From assembly GCA_963847615.1 (NCBI GenBank), contig CAWKAN010000034.1:1-27753 (forward strand): a DNA stretch of 27,753 bases, given 5' to 3'. This DNA is from Palsa-883 sp963847615 (GTDB lineage Bacteria; Pseudomonadota; Alphaproteobacteria; Acetobacterales; Acetobacteraceae). The notes below the pieces were generated by a model. The model worked only from the letters and a program-made list of their open reading frames with translations, had not been told where the DNA came from and searched no databases. Position 1 is the stretch's first letter; each line of letters opens with the position of its first letter. The position numbers and the translations under genes are program-made. Below, piece by piece: positions 15,663-23,365 of the stretch.

Positions 15663-17054
15663 ATGACGATGCGCTTGCTGGTGTTCGATGACGACCCGGC
15701 CATCGGCCGTCTGGTGGTGCGGGTCGCCGCCATGGCCGGGCTCGACGCCACCGCCGTGGCGAGCGAGGCGGCGTTCCGGCAAAGCCTGCGCGACGTGCCG
15801 CCGCAGGTCATCGTGCTCGATCTGCAGCTCGGCGCGACCGACGGGGTGGAGCAGTTGCGCTGGCTCGCCGCGCAGGACTACGCCGGCTCGCTCATCATGA
15901 TGAGCGGGTTCGATGCCAGGGTGCTCGCCGCGACCGCCACCCTGGCGCGCAACCTCGGACTGACCGTTGCCGCCACGCTGGCCAAGCCGGTCCGGGTCGA
16001 GGCGCTGTCGCAGATCCTGCAATCGCTGCAATCGGCCTGGCGGCTGCTGTCGGCCGAGAGCCTGCTGGCCGCCATCCGCAACGGTGAACTGAGCCTCGAT
16101 TTCCAACCGATCGTGACGCGCCAGCCGCCGACGCTGAAAAAGCTGGAGGCGCTGGTCCGCTGGGATCACCCGATGCTGGGGCGCATCCCGCCGGGCGATT
16201 TCCTGCCCGCCGCCGAAGCCGAGACCGACGTGATCGATGCGCTGACGGACTGGGTGGTCGGGGCCACCGTGGACGCCTACCAGGTGCTGCGCGAGCTCGA
16301 TGTACGGGTGCCGATCGCGGTGAACATATCGAGCCAGAACCTGCACGACCTGACGCTGCCCGATCGGTTCGCGCAACGCCTGGAGGCCGCCGGCATGCCG
16401 GCCGAGCATCTGTGCCTCGAAATGACCGAAACCGCCGCCTCGCAGGACAGCGCCCGGACGATGGACATCCTGACCCGCGCGCGGCTGAAGGGCATGCAGC
16501 TCGCCATCGACGATTTTGGCACTGGCTACTCGTCGCTGAAGGCGCTGCGGCACTTGCCGTTCTCCGAGATCAAGATCGACCAGTCGTTCGTCGCCGACAT
16601 GACCACGTCGAGCGATTCCCGGGTCATCGTGAACGCCATCATCGACCTCGCCGCCAACCTGGAGATGGCATGCGTCGCCGAAGGGGTCGAAACCGAGGCG
16701 GTGGCGCGGCTGCTGGAGCAGTTGAACGTCAACGCCTTGCAAGGGTTCCTGATCGCACCGCCCATGCCGGTGGAGGCGATCCCCGCCTGGCTGGCGATCT
16801 GGCGGGCGGACGGCGAGGCCGCGGCACCGGCCACCCCACCCGATGCCGCGGCGACATCGCCGGTCCTGTCGCCGCCACAGCGTGAGGCGATGGACCTGCT
16901 GACCGAAGGCTGCCCGCTGAAGGAAATCGCCCGCCGGCTTGCTCTCGAACTCGCGGCAGCAAAAGTGCTGGTGGCGCGGACCTACCTGGCGCTCGGCGCG
17001 CGCAACCGGGCGGAGGCAGTGACGCGCACCGGCCTGCCCCCGCCCGACGCCTGA
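15663..17054 (+). CDS. REC-EAL-HTH response regulator, c-di-GMP phosphodiesterase (VieA-like architecture)
   Basis: A 463-residue protein. Receiver domain 1-120: acidic pair D9/D10, phospho-acceptor Asp53 (V-L-D-L-Q-L), Lys108. EAL domain 130-380 with all catalytic positions: E162-A-L-V-R-W, Asn221 (V-N-I-S-S-Q), Glu253 (E-M-T-E), D283-D284-F-G-T-G-Y-S, Lys304 (K-I-D-Q-S-F-V), Glu340 and Glu343 (E-G-V-E-T) and Q360-G-F. A LuxR-type helix-turn-helix follows at about 402-455 (L-S-P-P-Q-R-E-A-M-D-L-L and E-I-A-R-R-L). It should hydrolyse c-di-GMP and possibly bind DNA, controlled by phosphotransfer from the upstream hybrid kinase. ATG 15663 has GGTGA close by; ATG 15669 is also possible. Its last codons lie inside the left arm of palindromic repeat copy 3. 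Confidence 0.93.
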   Translation: MTMRLLVFDDDPAIGRLVVRVAAMAGLDATAVASEAAFRQSLRDVPPQVIVLDLQLGATDGVEQLRWLAAQDYAGSLIMMSGFDARVLAATATLARNLGLTVAATLAKPVRVEALSQILQSLQSAWRLLSAESLLAAIRNGELSLDFQPIVTRQPPTLKKLEALVRWDHPMLGRIPPGDFLPAAEAETDVIDALTDWVVGATVDAYQVLRELDVRVPIAVNISSQNLHDLTLPDRFAQRLEAAGMPAEHLCLEMTETAASQDSARTMDILTRARLKGMQLAIDDFGTGYSSLKALRHLPFSEIKIDQSFVADMTTSSDSRVIVNAIIDLAANLEMACVAEGVETEAVARLLEQLNVNALQGFLIAPPMPVEAIPAWLAIWRADGEAAAPATPPDAAATSPVLSPPQREAMDLLTEGCPLKEIARRLALELAAAKVLVARTYLALGARNRAEAVTRTGLPPPDA

Positions 17055-17453
17055 GCGGGGACGGCAGGGCCGACCGGTCGGGCGGAACGAAAGCAAGCCG
17101 GGGCTTCGCCCCGGACCCCACCAAGGGGCGCTGCCCCTTGGAACCCCGCCAAGGGCGAGCCCTTGGAACCCTTCACTGGGAGTGTGGGGAGGGGAAGGGG
17201 GCGGGTGGGCGAGGCGAACGGGCGCCGTCCGGCATGCCGGACGGCGCCCGTTCGCCTCGCCCACCCGCCCCCTTCCCCTCCCCACACTCCCAGTCATGGA
17301 GTCCAGAGGCTCCGCCTCTGGTGGGGGTCCAGGGGGCAACGCCCCCTGGCGGGGTTCGGGGCGGAGCTCCGACCTTGCTTCGTCCGCCCGACAGATCGGC
17401 TTTGCGGTCCCCGCTCAGGCGTCGGGCGTGGGCAGGCTGGTGTGCGTCGCTGC
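17016..17453. repeat. Palindromic repeat element, copy 3, with arms extending into unique flanks
   Basis: The core 17177-17292 is a perfect 116-bp palindrome without spacer, centred at 17234/17235. Around it lie the family's nested hairpins. The symmetry then continues outward past the family consensus: GTCGGGCGG, CGCCCGACGCCTGAGCGGGG and the end of the EAL gene (17016-17054) all have a mirror copy on the right (17376-17453). The two arms are 219 bp each with only a few substitutions and one-base indels. The right arm, read on the minus strand, encodes A-A-T-H-T-S-L-P-T-P-D-A and a stop, against E-A-V-T-R-T-G-L-P-P-P-D-A and stop in the real gene. Confidence 0.85.
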
Positions 17454-17523
17454 GGCGGAAGGTGCTTGGCGGAGCGAGGGGCGCCGTGGCATTTGGTGTG
17501 GGAAGGCTGACCGGCGCGATTCC

Positions 17524-18516
17524 ATGCCCCTGCGAAAACCCTCTCCGGCTCCGGTGGCCGCAGCCGCATCGCGTGCCGCGTCGAACTCTGGGCCGGCGGG
17601 CACCGTCGCCGCCGAACTGATCGCGGTGCTGGTTGCCGTGACCGAGGGCGATCCGCGCGTGCTGACCGTGCAGGACGGGGCGGCGCTGCCCTCGGGGCCG
17701 TTCGAGCCGGGACAGCGCTCGTTGCAGGCGGGGCTGCGCGCCTGGGTGGAGCGGCAGACGCATCATCCGCTCGGCTATGTCGAGCAGCTCTACACCTTCG
17801 CCGACCGTGGGCGCAGCGCGCAGGACCCGGCGCTGCGGGCGATTTCGATCTCGTATCTCGGGCTGACGCGCGAGGCGCGGGTGTCGGGGGAATCCGGCGT
17901 GGGCTGGCAGAGCTGGTATCGCTACTTCCCGTGGGAGGACCAGCGCGAGCCCGACGCAGCGGCGAGGGTTGCGGCGCTGACCGGCGCGCTGCACGCCTGG
18001 GCGGACGCCGCGCCGGACGCCGCGCTGCGCTACGACCGGCAGCGGCGGATCGCGATCAATTTCGGCGGGAGGGCGCACCCCTGGAACGAAGAGCTGGTGT
18101 TGCAGCGCTATGAGATGCTCTGGGAGGCGGGGCTGGTGGCGGAATCCGCCGCCGCCGGCGCGCCAGCGGGAGCCGCAACGGACGCCGGTGGCCAACCGAT
18201 GGCGCACGATCATCGCCGCATCCTGGCGACCGGCATCGCGCGGCTGCGCGGCAAGATCAAATACCGCCCGGTGGTGTTCGAGCTGATGCCGCCGTGGTTC
18301 AGCCTGGGCCAGTTGCAGCGCGCGGTGGAAGCGCTGGCCGGGCGGCGCCTGCACAAGCAGAATTTCCGCCGGCTGATCGAACAGCAGGCGCTGGTCGAGG
18401 AAACCGGCGGCGTCGCCACCGAGACCGGCGGCCGGCCGGCCAAGCTGTACCGCTTTCGCCGCGCCGTGGTCGTCGAGCGGGCCGTGGCGGGAACCAAGCT
18501 GCCGCTGGCCCGCTAG
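17524..18516 (+). CDS. NadQ-like NAD metabolism regulator (Nudix-like domain plus winged helix)
   Basis: A 330-residue protein starting M-P-L-R-K-P-S at 17524; the open frame reaches upstream into the palindromic repeat and is not coding there. The N-terminal domain (about 30-215) is Nudix-like without a clear Nudix box: A-V-L-V-A-V-T-E-G-D-P-R-V-L-T-V, L-P-S-G-P-F-E-P, H-P-L-G-Y-V-E-Q-L-Y-T-F-A-D and I-S-I-S-Y-L-G-L-T-R-E. The C-terminal part (about 240-320) with K-Y-R-P-V-V-F-E-L-M-P-P-W-F and L-H-K-Q-N-F-R-R-L-I looks like the winged helix seen in NrtR-type regulators. This matches the alphaproteobacterial COG4111 family that controls NAD synthesis genes. No NAD gene is adjacent, so its targets are elsewhere. 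Its stop overlaps that of the convergent Sua5 gene. Confidence 0.8.
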   Translation: MPLRKPSPAPVAAAASRAASNSGPAGTVAAELIAVLVAVTEGDPRVLTVQDGAALPSGPFEPGQRSLQAGLRAWVERQTHHPLGYVEQLYTFADRGRSAQDPALRAISISYLGLTREARVSGESGVGWQSWYRYFPWEDQREPDAAARVAALTGALHAWADAAPDAALRYDRQRRIAINFGGRAHPWNEELVLQRYEMLWEAGLVAESAAAGAPAGAATDAGGQPMAHDHRRILATGIARLRGKIKYRPVVFELMPPWFSLGQLQRAVEALAGRRLHKQNFRRLIEQQALVEETGGVATETGGRPAKLYRFRRAVVVERAVAGTKLPLAR

Positions 18517-19502
18517 CCTGCCAGATCCCGCGGTGCCGCCGCGCGCCCCAGCCGGTCATTGATCGCCAGGCCAAGGCCCCGTTCCGGCACCGGCATGACG
18601 GCGATGCCGGCCAGGCCGAGCCGTGCCGCCGCCGCATCGAGCTGGCGCAGCCCGACGAACAAATTGGCCGCCGCCTCGGTCAGGTCGCGCGACGCGCTGA
18701 GCTGGAACACCGCCGCGGCCCCGTGCGGCGGCGGGCCGAACGCCAGCACTGCCTCATCGCCGCGTACCGCGACCGCGTTCAGCCGCAGCGGCGCCTCCGG
18801 CGCGTAGTGCGACGCCAGCAGCCCCGGCGAGCGCGGCGCCCCCGCCACCCCGTCCGCCGCCGGCGGACGGCCACGCCCCACCTTGCCGACCAGCGCCTCG
18901 ATCGCCTCCACCGTCGCCCCACCCGGGCGCAGCAGCACCGGCCGAGCCCCGCTCAGGTCGAGCACCGTTGACTCCACGCCCACGACGCACGGCCCGCTGT
19001 CCAGCACCGCGGCAATCCGGCCCGCCAGACCGTCCATGACATGCTGCGCCGTGGTCGGACTGACCTGGCCCGAGCGGTTGGCCGACGGCGCCGCGACCGG
19101 CCGGCCCACGGCGCGCAGCAGCGCCAGCGCGGTGGCATGTGCCGGCACCCGCACCGCCAGCGTGTCCAGCCCGGCGCCCGCCAGCAGCGCCACCGGGCAA
19201 TCCGCGCGCCGCGGCAGCACCAACGTCAGCGGCCCCGGCCACAACGCCGCGGCAAGACGGCGTGCCGTCGCCGTCGCCGCGACCTGCCCGAACGCGGCAT
19301 CCGCATCCGGGTAGTGGCAGATCAACGGATTGAACCGCGGCCTTCCCTTGGCCACGAACACCTCGGCCACCGCGCGCGCATCGGTGGCATCCGCCCCCAG
19401 CCCGTAGACCGTTTCGGTCCCGAACGCCACCAGCGCGCCCGCGCGCAACAGCGCGGCGGCACGCGCGACGCCGGCATCGTCAGCCGCGAGGATCTCTGTC
19501 AT
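18513..19502 (-). CDS. L-threonylcarbamoyladenylate synthase (Sua5/TsaC type)
   Basis: A 329-residue protein starting at ATG 19502 (M-T-E-I-L-A-A-D-D-A). The YrdC domain (about 10-205) shows F-G-T-E-T-V-Y-G-L-G (27-36), K-G-R-P-R-F-N-P-L (52-60), W-P-G-P-L-T-L-V-L and A-P-S-A-N-R-S-G-Q-V-S-P-T. A linker with S-P-G-L-L-A-S-H-Y-A-P leads to the C-terminal Sua5 domain, so this is the long Sua5 form rather than the short TsaC. It makes threonylcarbamoyl-AMP from threonine, bicarbonate and ATP for the t6A37 modification of ANN-decoding tRNAs in the cytoplasm. It is divergent from the Uup gene and convergent with the NadQ-like gene, with the two stops overlapping by four bases. Confidence 0.95.
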   Translation of the reverse strand: MTEILAADDAGVARAAALLRAGALVAFGTETVYGLGADATDARAVAEVFVAKGRPRFNPLICHYPDADAAFGQVAATATARRLAAALWPGPLTLVLPRRADCPVALLAGAGLDTLAVRVPAHATALALLRAVGRPVAAPSANRSGQVSPTTAQHVMDGLAGRIAAVLDSGPCVVGVESTVLDLSGARPVLLRPGGATVEAIEALVGKVGRGRPPAADGVAGAPRSPGLLASHYAPEAPLRLNAVAVRGDEAVLAFGPPPHGAAAVFQLSASRDLTEAAANLFVGLRQLDAAAARLGLAGIAVMPVPERGLGLAINDRLGRAAAPRDLAG

Positions 19503-19686
19503 GACCGCTTGATAGCGTCCCGTCGCGGCCGTGTGAACGAAGCCGGGAAGCTGCCTCGCCGCAAGTCCCGCCAGGGGCTTTGCCCGGGGAAGTCGCCGGT
19601 CTAAACAGGGGGGCCAAGCCGCTCGGCTTGCGTCAGGGAAGCGCCCTGGCCTGGCTTCCCTCACCTGATTGCATCGCGCCGCGATT

Positions 19687-21558
19687 ATGCCGCCTCCCGC
19701 GCTTCTGTTGCAGGACATCCACCTGACGTTCGGCACGGCGCCGATCCTGGCCGGCGCCGGCCTGGCGGTCGCCGCCGGCGATCGCGTCTGCCTGGTGGGG
19801 CGCAACGGCTCCGGCAAGTCTACCCTGCTGCGCATCGCCGCCGGCCTGGTGCAGCAGGACGCCGGCCGGCGCTTCGTCCAACCCGGCGCCACGGTCCGCT
19901 ACCTGCCGCAGGAGCCGGACCTGTCCGGCTTCGCCACCACGCTGGCCTATGTCGAGGCCGGACTGATCGCCGATGCCGATGCCGACCAGCATCGGGCGCG
20001 CTACCTGCTGGAGCAGCTCGGCCTGACCGGCGCGGAAGACCCCGCCGCCGTGTCCGGCGGGGAGGCGCGCCGCGCGGCGCTGGCGCGCGTGCTGGCACCG
20101 TCGCCCGACATCCTGCTGCTCGACGAACCGACCAACCACCTGGACCTGCCCGGCATCGAGTGGCTGGAACGCGAGCTGTCCGCCATGCGCGCCGGCATCG
20201 TGGTGATCAGCCACGACCGCCGGCTGCTGGAGCGGCTGTCGCGCACCACGGTCTGGCTCGACCGCGGCATCACCCGCACGCTGGACCAGGGCTTCGCCGC
20301 GTTCGAGCCCTGGCGCGACGCGGTGCTGGAGCAGGAGGAGATCGACCGCCACAAGCTCGGCCGCAAGATCGCCATGGAGGAGGATTGGCTGCGCTACGGC
20401 GTCACCGCGCGGCGCAAGCGCAACCAGAAGCGGCTCGCCGACCTGCACGCGTTGCGCAAGCGGCACAAGGAGCAGCGCGCGGCGGCGGGCAAGGTGCGGT
20501 TGGAGGCGGCGCAGGCGGACTTGTCCGGCCGGCTGGTCGTGGTGGCCGAGGCGGTGGCAAAATCGTTCGGCGATCGTGTCATCGTGCGGGATTTTTCCAC
20601 CCGCATCCTGCGCGGCGACCGGGTCGGCATCGTCGGGCCCAACGGCGCCGGCAAGACGACGCTGCTCAACCTGCTCACCGGGGCGCTGGCGCCGGACGCG
20701 GGCGAGGTGCGGGTCGGCACCAACCTGGCGCAGGTGACGCTGGACCAGCGGCGCGAGACGCTGGACCCGGCGCAGACCCTCCGCCAGGCGCTGACCGGCG
20801 GGCCGGGCGACACGGTGACGGTCGGCGGCCAGACGCGGCATGTCATCGGCTACATGAAGGACTTTCTGTTCGGCCCGGAGCAGGCCAACACGCCGGTCGG
20901 CGTGCTGTCCGGCGGCGAGCGCGGCCGGCTGACCTTGGCGCGCGGCTTCGCCCGCCCGTCCAACCTGCTGGTGCTGGACGAGCCGACCAACGACCTGGAC
21001 CTGGAGACGCTCGATCTGTTGCAGGAACGGCTGGCCGAATATCCCGGCACCGTGCTGCTGGTCAGCCATGACCGCGATTTCCTGGATCGCGTCGTGACGT
21101 CGGTGATTGCCGCCGAGGGCGGCGGCCGGTGGACCGAGTATGCCGGCGGCTACTCCGACATGCTGGCGCAGCGCGGACCGCTGGCGGCCCCGGTCGCGGC
21201 CCCGGTCGCGGCAAGGGTGCGGCCGCGGCCGGCCGCGGCCGCAGGTCCCCAGGCTGGGGCGCATTCGAACGCCGGGGCAGGTCCCCAGGCTGGGGCAAGT
21301 CAGCAGGCTGCCGGGCGGCCGCGCCGGATGAGCTTCAAGGACCGGCATGCGCTGGAGACGTTGCCGGCCCGGATCGACGCCCTGCAGGCCGAGACCGCGC
21401 GGCTGAGTTCGCTGCTCGCCGATCCGGACCTGTATGCGCGCAACCCGGCCCGCTTCGCGGCCACGACGCAGGCGCTCGCCGCCGCGCACGACGCCCTGGC
21501 GGCGGCCGAGGAGCAATGGCTGGCGCTGGAAATGCTGCGCGAGGAACTGGCGGGTTGA
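19687..21558 (+). CDS. uup: ABC-F ATPase, Uup type
   Basis: A 623-residue soluble protein with two ABC domains and no membrane segments; ATG 19687 is preferred over TTG 19669. Domain 1: Walker A G-R-N-G-S-G-K-S-T (38-46), signature S-G-G-E-A-R-R-A, Walker B L-L-L-D-E-P-T-N-H-L-D. The linker has the Uup-type A-R-R-K-R-N-Q-K-R motif. Domain 2: G-P-N-G-A-G-K-T-T (about 317-325), L-S-G-G-E-R-G-R, L-V-L-D-E-P-T-N-D-L-D. An Ala/Pro/Gly-rich spacer (about 500-545) precedes a C-terminal coiled coil (about 550-620). Uup-type proteins act at the ribosome or on branched DNA and affect transposon excision. The spacer includes a duplicated 20-bp hairpin repeat. Confidence 0.92.
   Translation: MPPPALLLQDIHLTFGTAPILAGAGLAVAAGDRVCLVGRNGSGKSTLLRIAAGLVQQDAGRRFVQPGATVRYLPQEPDLSGFATTLAYVEAGLIADADADQHRARYLLEQLGLTGAEDPAAVSGGEARRAALARVLAPSPDILLLDEPTNHLDLPGIEWLERELSAMRAGIVVISHDRRLLERLSRTTVWLDRGITRTLDQGFAAFEPWRDAVLEQEEIDRHKLGRKIAMEEDWLRYGVTARRKRNQKRLADLHALRKRHKEQRAAAGKVRLEAAQADLSGRLVVVAEAVAKSFGDRVIVRDFSTRILRGDRVGIVGPNGAGKTTLLNLLTGALAPDAGEVRVGTNLAQVTLDQRRETLDPAQTLRQALTGGPGDTVTVGGQTRHVIGYMKDFLFGPEQANTPVGVLSGGERGRLTLARGFARPSNLLVLDEPTNDLDLETLDLLQERLAEYPGTVLLVSHDRDFLDRVVTSVIAAEGGGRWTEYAGGYSDMLAQRGPLAAPVAAPVAARVRPRPAAAAGPQAGAHSNAGAGPQAGASQQAAGRPRRMSFKDRHALETLPARIDALQAETARLSSLLADPDLYARNPARFAATTQALAAAHDALAAAEEQWLALEMLREELAG
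21241..21296 (+). repeat. Duplicated 20-bp hairpin unit within the uup spacer
   Basis: GCAGGTCCCCAGGCTGGGGC occurs at 21241-21260 and again at 21277-21296. Each unit can fold on itself (CCCCAG-CTGGGG). The in-frame product is A-G-P-Q-A-G-A twice. A 12-bp GCGGCCCCGGTC repeat lies just before. Confidence 0.7.
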
Positions 21559-21762
21559 CGGGGCGGCGCCGGTTGCCTCGCTCGGCCGGACGCACCCAAA
21601 TCGAAACGACCATGCGGCGGCATGGCGCGGCAACCCGTTGCGGCGAAGGTTTGCCAATGGCTCGCATTTGCCGTCACAATGGCAAGCGAAATGACCGGTG
21701 CCGAGCCATCCGGCACCCGGACCGGGCGTTCGACGTGAGCAATCCGCGCAGGGGGATCACGC

Positions 21763-22584
21763 GTGTACGAACTGGGCCTGGCGTTGCTGTTCCTGCTGGC
21801 GCTGCTCGGCAGCTTCTGGGGCGGCCTGGCGATGCAGCACTTCCTGCACGAGCAGCACCGCAGCCGCGATTCGGTCAATTCCATCCGCGTGGTCATCACC
21901 TTGCTGGTGACATTCGCGGCGGTGGTCCTCGGGCTGCTGATCTCGGCCACGCAAGCGCGCTTCAACGCGCTCGAGGCGGGGCTGCGCGGCCTCAGTGTCA
22001 ACGTCACCGAGCTGGATCAGCGGCTGCGCCAGTACGGGCCGGAGGCCGATCCGCTCCGCGCCGACCTGATCCGCTACACCAAGGCGGCGATCGCCGACAC
22101 CTGGCCGCAGGAGACGCCGCCGCCGGGCAATTATCCGATCCACCGCAACGCCCTGACCAATGGCGGCGTGGAGTCCGTCGGACTTGGCGAGGTGCTGAAC
22201 CGGGTCGATCTGGCGATCCGCCGCCTGGCGCCGGAGGACGCGTTCCGCCGCTCGATTGCGGCCAGTCTGCGCAACCGCATGGTGGACCTGCTGCAGCAGC
22301 GTTGGGACATGATCGCGAATGGGCAGCCGTCGCTGTCCTGGCCGTTCCTGGCGATCCTGATGTTCTGGCTGGCGGTGATCTTCGTCATCGTCGGGCTGAC
22401 CTCGCCGCGCAATGCCGTGGTGGTTATGGTGACGACGCTGGCGGCGCTGTCGATTGCGTCATCCATCTTCCTGGCATTGGACCTGGACCGGCCGCTGACC
22501 GGCTACATCACGATCGCCAGCGCGCCGCTGCGCGACGCGTTGCTGCACATCACCCAGCCGCCATTGCCGGCCGGTGCGCCCTGA
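21763..22584 (+). CDS. DUF4239-like (bestrophin-like) membrane protein
   Basis: A 273-residue protein starting at GTG 21763, with GGGGGAT about seven bases upstream. Hydrophobic segments lie at about 3-27 (L-A-L-L-F-L-L-A-L-L-G), 45-63 (V-V-I-T-L-L-V-T-F-A-A-V-V-L-G-L-L), 193-215 and 220-240, with a soluble helical stretch of about 130 residues between the second and third. The motif H-E-Q-H-R-S-R-D-S-V-N-S after the first segment fits DUF4239 proteins, some of which are described as bestrophin-like. The function is not known. No partner gene is apparent: it stands alone between uup and a repeat-rich gap. Confidence 0.7.
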   Translation: MYELGLALLFLLALLGSFWGGLAMQHFLHEQHRSRDSVNSIRVVITLLVTFAAVVLGLLISATQARFNALEAGLRGLSVNVTELDQRLRQYGPEADPLRADLIRYTKAAIADTWPQETPPPGNYPIHRNALTNGGVESVGLGEVLNRVDLAIRRLAPEDAFRRSIAASLRNRMVDLLQQRWDMIANGQPSLSWPFLAILMFWLAVIFVIVGLTSPRNAVVVMVTTLAALSIASSIFLALDLDRPLTGYITIASAPLRDALLHITQPPLPAGAP

Positions 22585-22753
22585 TCGCCGTGGCGGCGCG
22601 GCATCGCGCGATCGGCGCGATGAAGCCCGGGACCAACCGCGCCTTGCGTTGACGACGTTCACCCCCGGTCGCCTCGGGCGGCCCGGCATGACGTGGGCGC
22701 CGCCCGATGGGTCAATCCTGCCGCCGCCTGGTATGAGTTTTTGTTTCGCTCTT

Positions 22754-22926
22754 ATGGCGTTGACTGTTGGACGGCCCCGTAGGGCGGAAAAGCGCAGCGC
22801 CTTCCGCCACCGCCGGGCGAGCCGCTCGCATCTGCCGACGTCCCCAACAACATATCCCGCCACCGTCCGATGGCGGAAGGCGCTGCGCTTTTCCGCCCTA
22901 CGGGGCCGTCCAACCGTCAACGCCAT
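22754..22926. repeat. 56-bp inverted repeat (MITE-like)
   Basis: The arms 22754-22809 and 22871-22926 are complementary at 55 of 56 positions; they begin ATGGCGTTGACTGTTGGACG and the loop is 61 bp. There is no coding content. The near-identity of the arms suggests a recent insertion or a structure under maintenance. Confidence 0.85.
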
Positions 22927-22958
22927 ATGAGCCTTTTGTTTCGTTACAGCAGGCAAGA

Positions 22959-23195
22959 TTCACCACAGAGGCACCGAGACACGGAGAAGGCAGTCATAAC
23001 CGCGTCGCAAAGTCTTGACCCATCGGTTGGTGGTGGGCCGTTGGTATGAGTCTTGGTTTGGCGCGCGGCCGCCCGCCCCAACTCTGCACTGATCCCAGCG
23101 GCGCAAAATGAGGCAAGGGTCGTCATTTTGCGCCGCTGGGATCAAGGCGTGTCGCCCAGAGCGCATTCGTTTCTTCTCCGTGCCTCTGTGGTGAA
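22959..23195. repeat. Inverted pair of a CACAGAGGCAC-type repeat
   Basis: TTCACCACAGAGGCAC...GGAGAAG (22959-22989) is mirrored by CTTCTCCGTGCCTCTGTGGTGAA (23173-23195); the left copy has eight extra bases. A related inverted pair sits at 25971-26109. A perfect 22-bp inverted repeat (23090-23111 and 23123-23144, arm TGATCCCAGCGGCGCAAAA) lies between. Confidence 0.7.
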
Positions 23196-23264
23196 TTTCT
23201 TGTCGGCGGACCACGCGAGGTGCCGGATGGTTGGCACGGGTCTCTGGCCAGCCTCGCCCCGTCG

Positions 23265-23316
23265 TCACCCCTGGGCGTCACCCCTGGGCGCCACCCCTGG
23301 GCGCCATCCCTGGGCG
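23265..23316 (+). repeat. Four tandem 13-bp units before the dehydrogenase gene
   Basis: TCACCCCTGGGCG is repeated four times (23265, 23278, 23291, 23304) with small changes in the first two or fourth bases. The array ends 49 bases before the start codon, so it lies in the promoter or leader of the dehydrogenase gene. Confidence 0.8.
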
Positions 23317-23365
23317 CCCACCCGCGACCCCGCTATCCTGCCGCCGACCCAGAAGGAGGAAACCG

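Larger units (their letters stand above)
22585..23365. other. Repeat-rich non-coding interval
   Basis: Nearly 0.8 kb without a credible gene. It contains several nested inverted repeats (22754-22926, 23090-23144, 22959/23195, and a short pair CGATGGGTCAA at 22705 with its complement at 23015), three direct copies of a TATGAGT..TTGTTT-like motif (about 22732, 22926, 23046) and a 13-bp tandem array (23265-23316). It looks like a place where several small mobile or REP-type elements have collected. Confidence 0.65.

Noticed and set aside
13119..17339. Open antisense frame of about 1400 codons opposite the histidine kinase and EAL genes
   Set aside because: It runs through the palindromic repeat and the complement of two clear domain proteins, has no ribosome site or recognisable domain, and is explained by high-GC third positions that suppress stops.
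5115..17453. CRISPR arrays or rho-independent terminators as explanation of the large palindromes
   Set aside because: No direct repeat/spacer pattern, the palindromes are far longer than terminators, and they lack T-runs.
17182..17523. N-terminal extension of the NadQ-like protein
   Set aside because: It reads straight through the palindromic repeat core; homologous sequence starts after ATG 17524.
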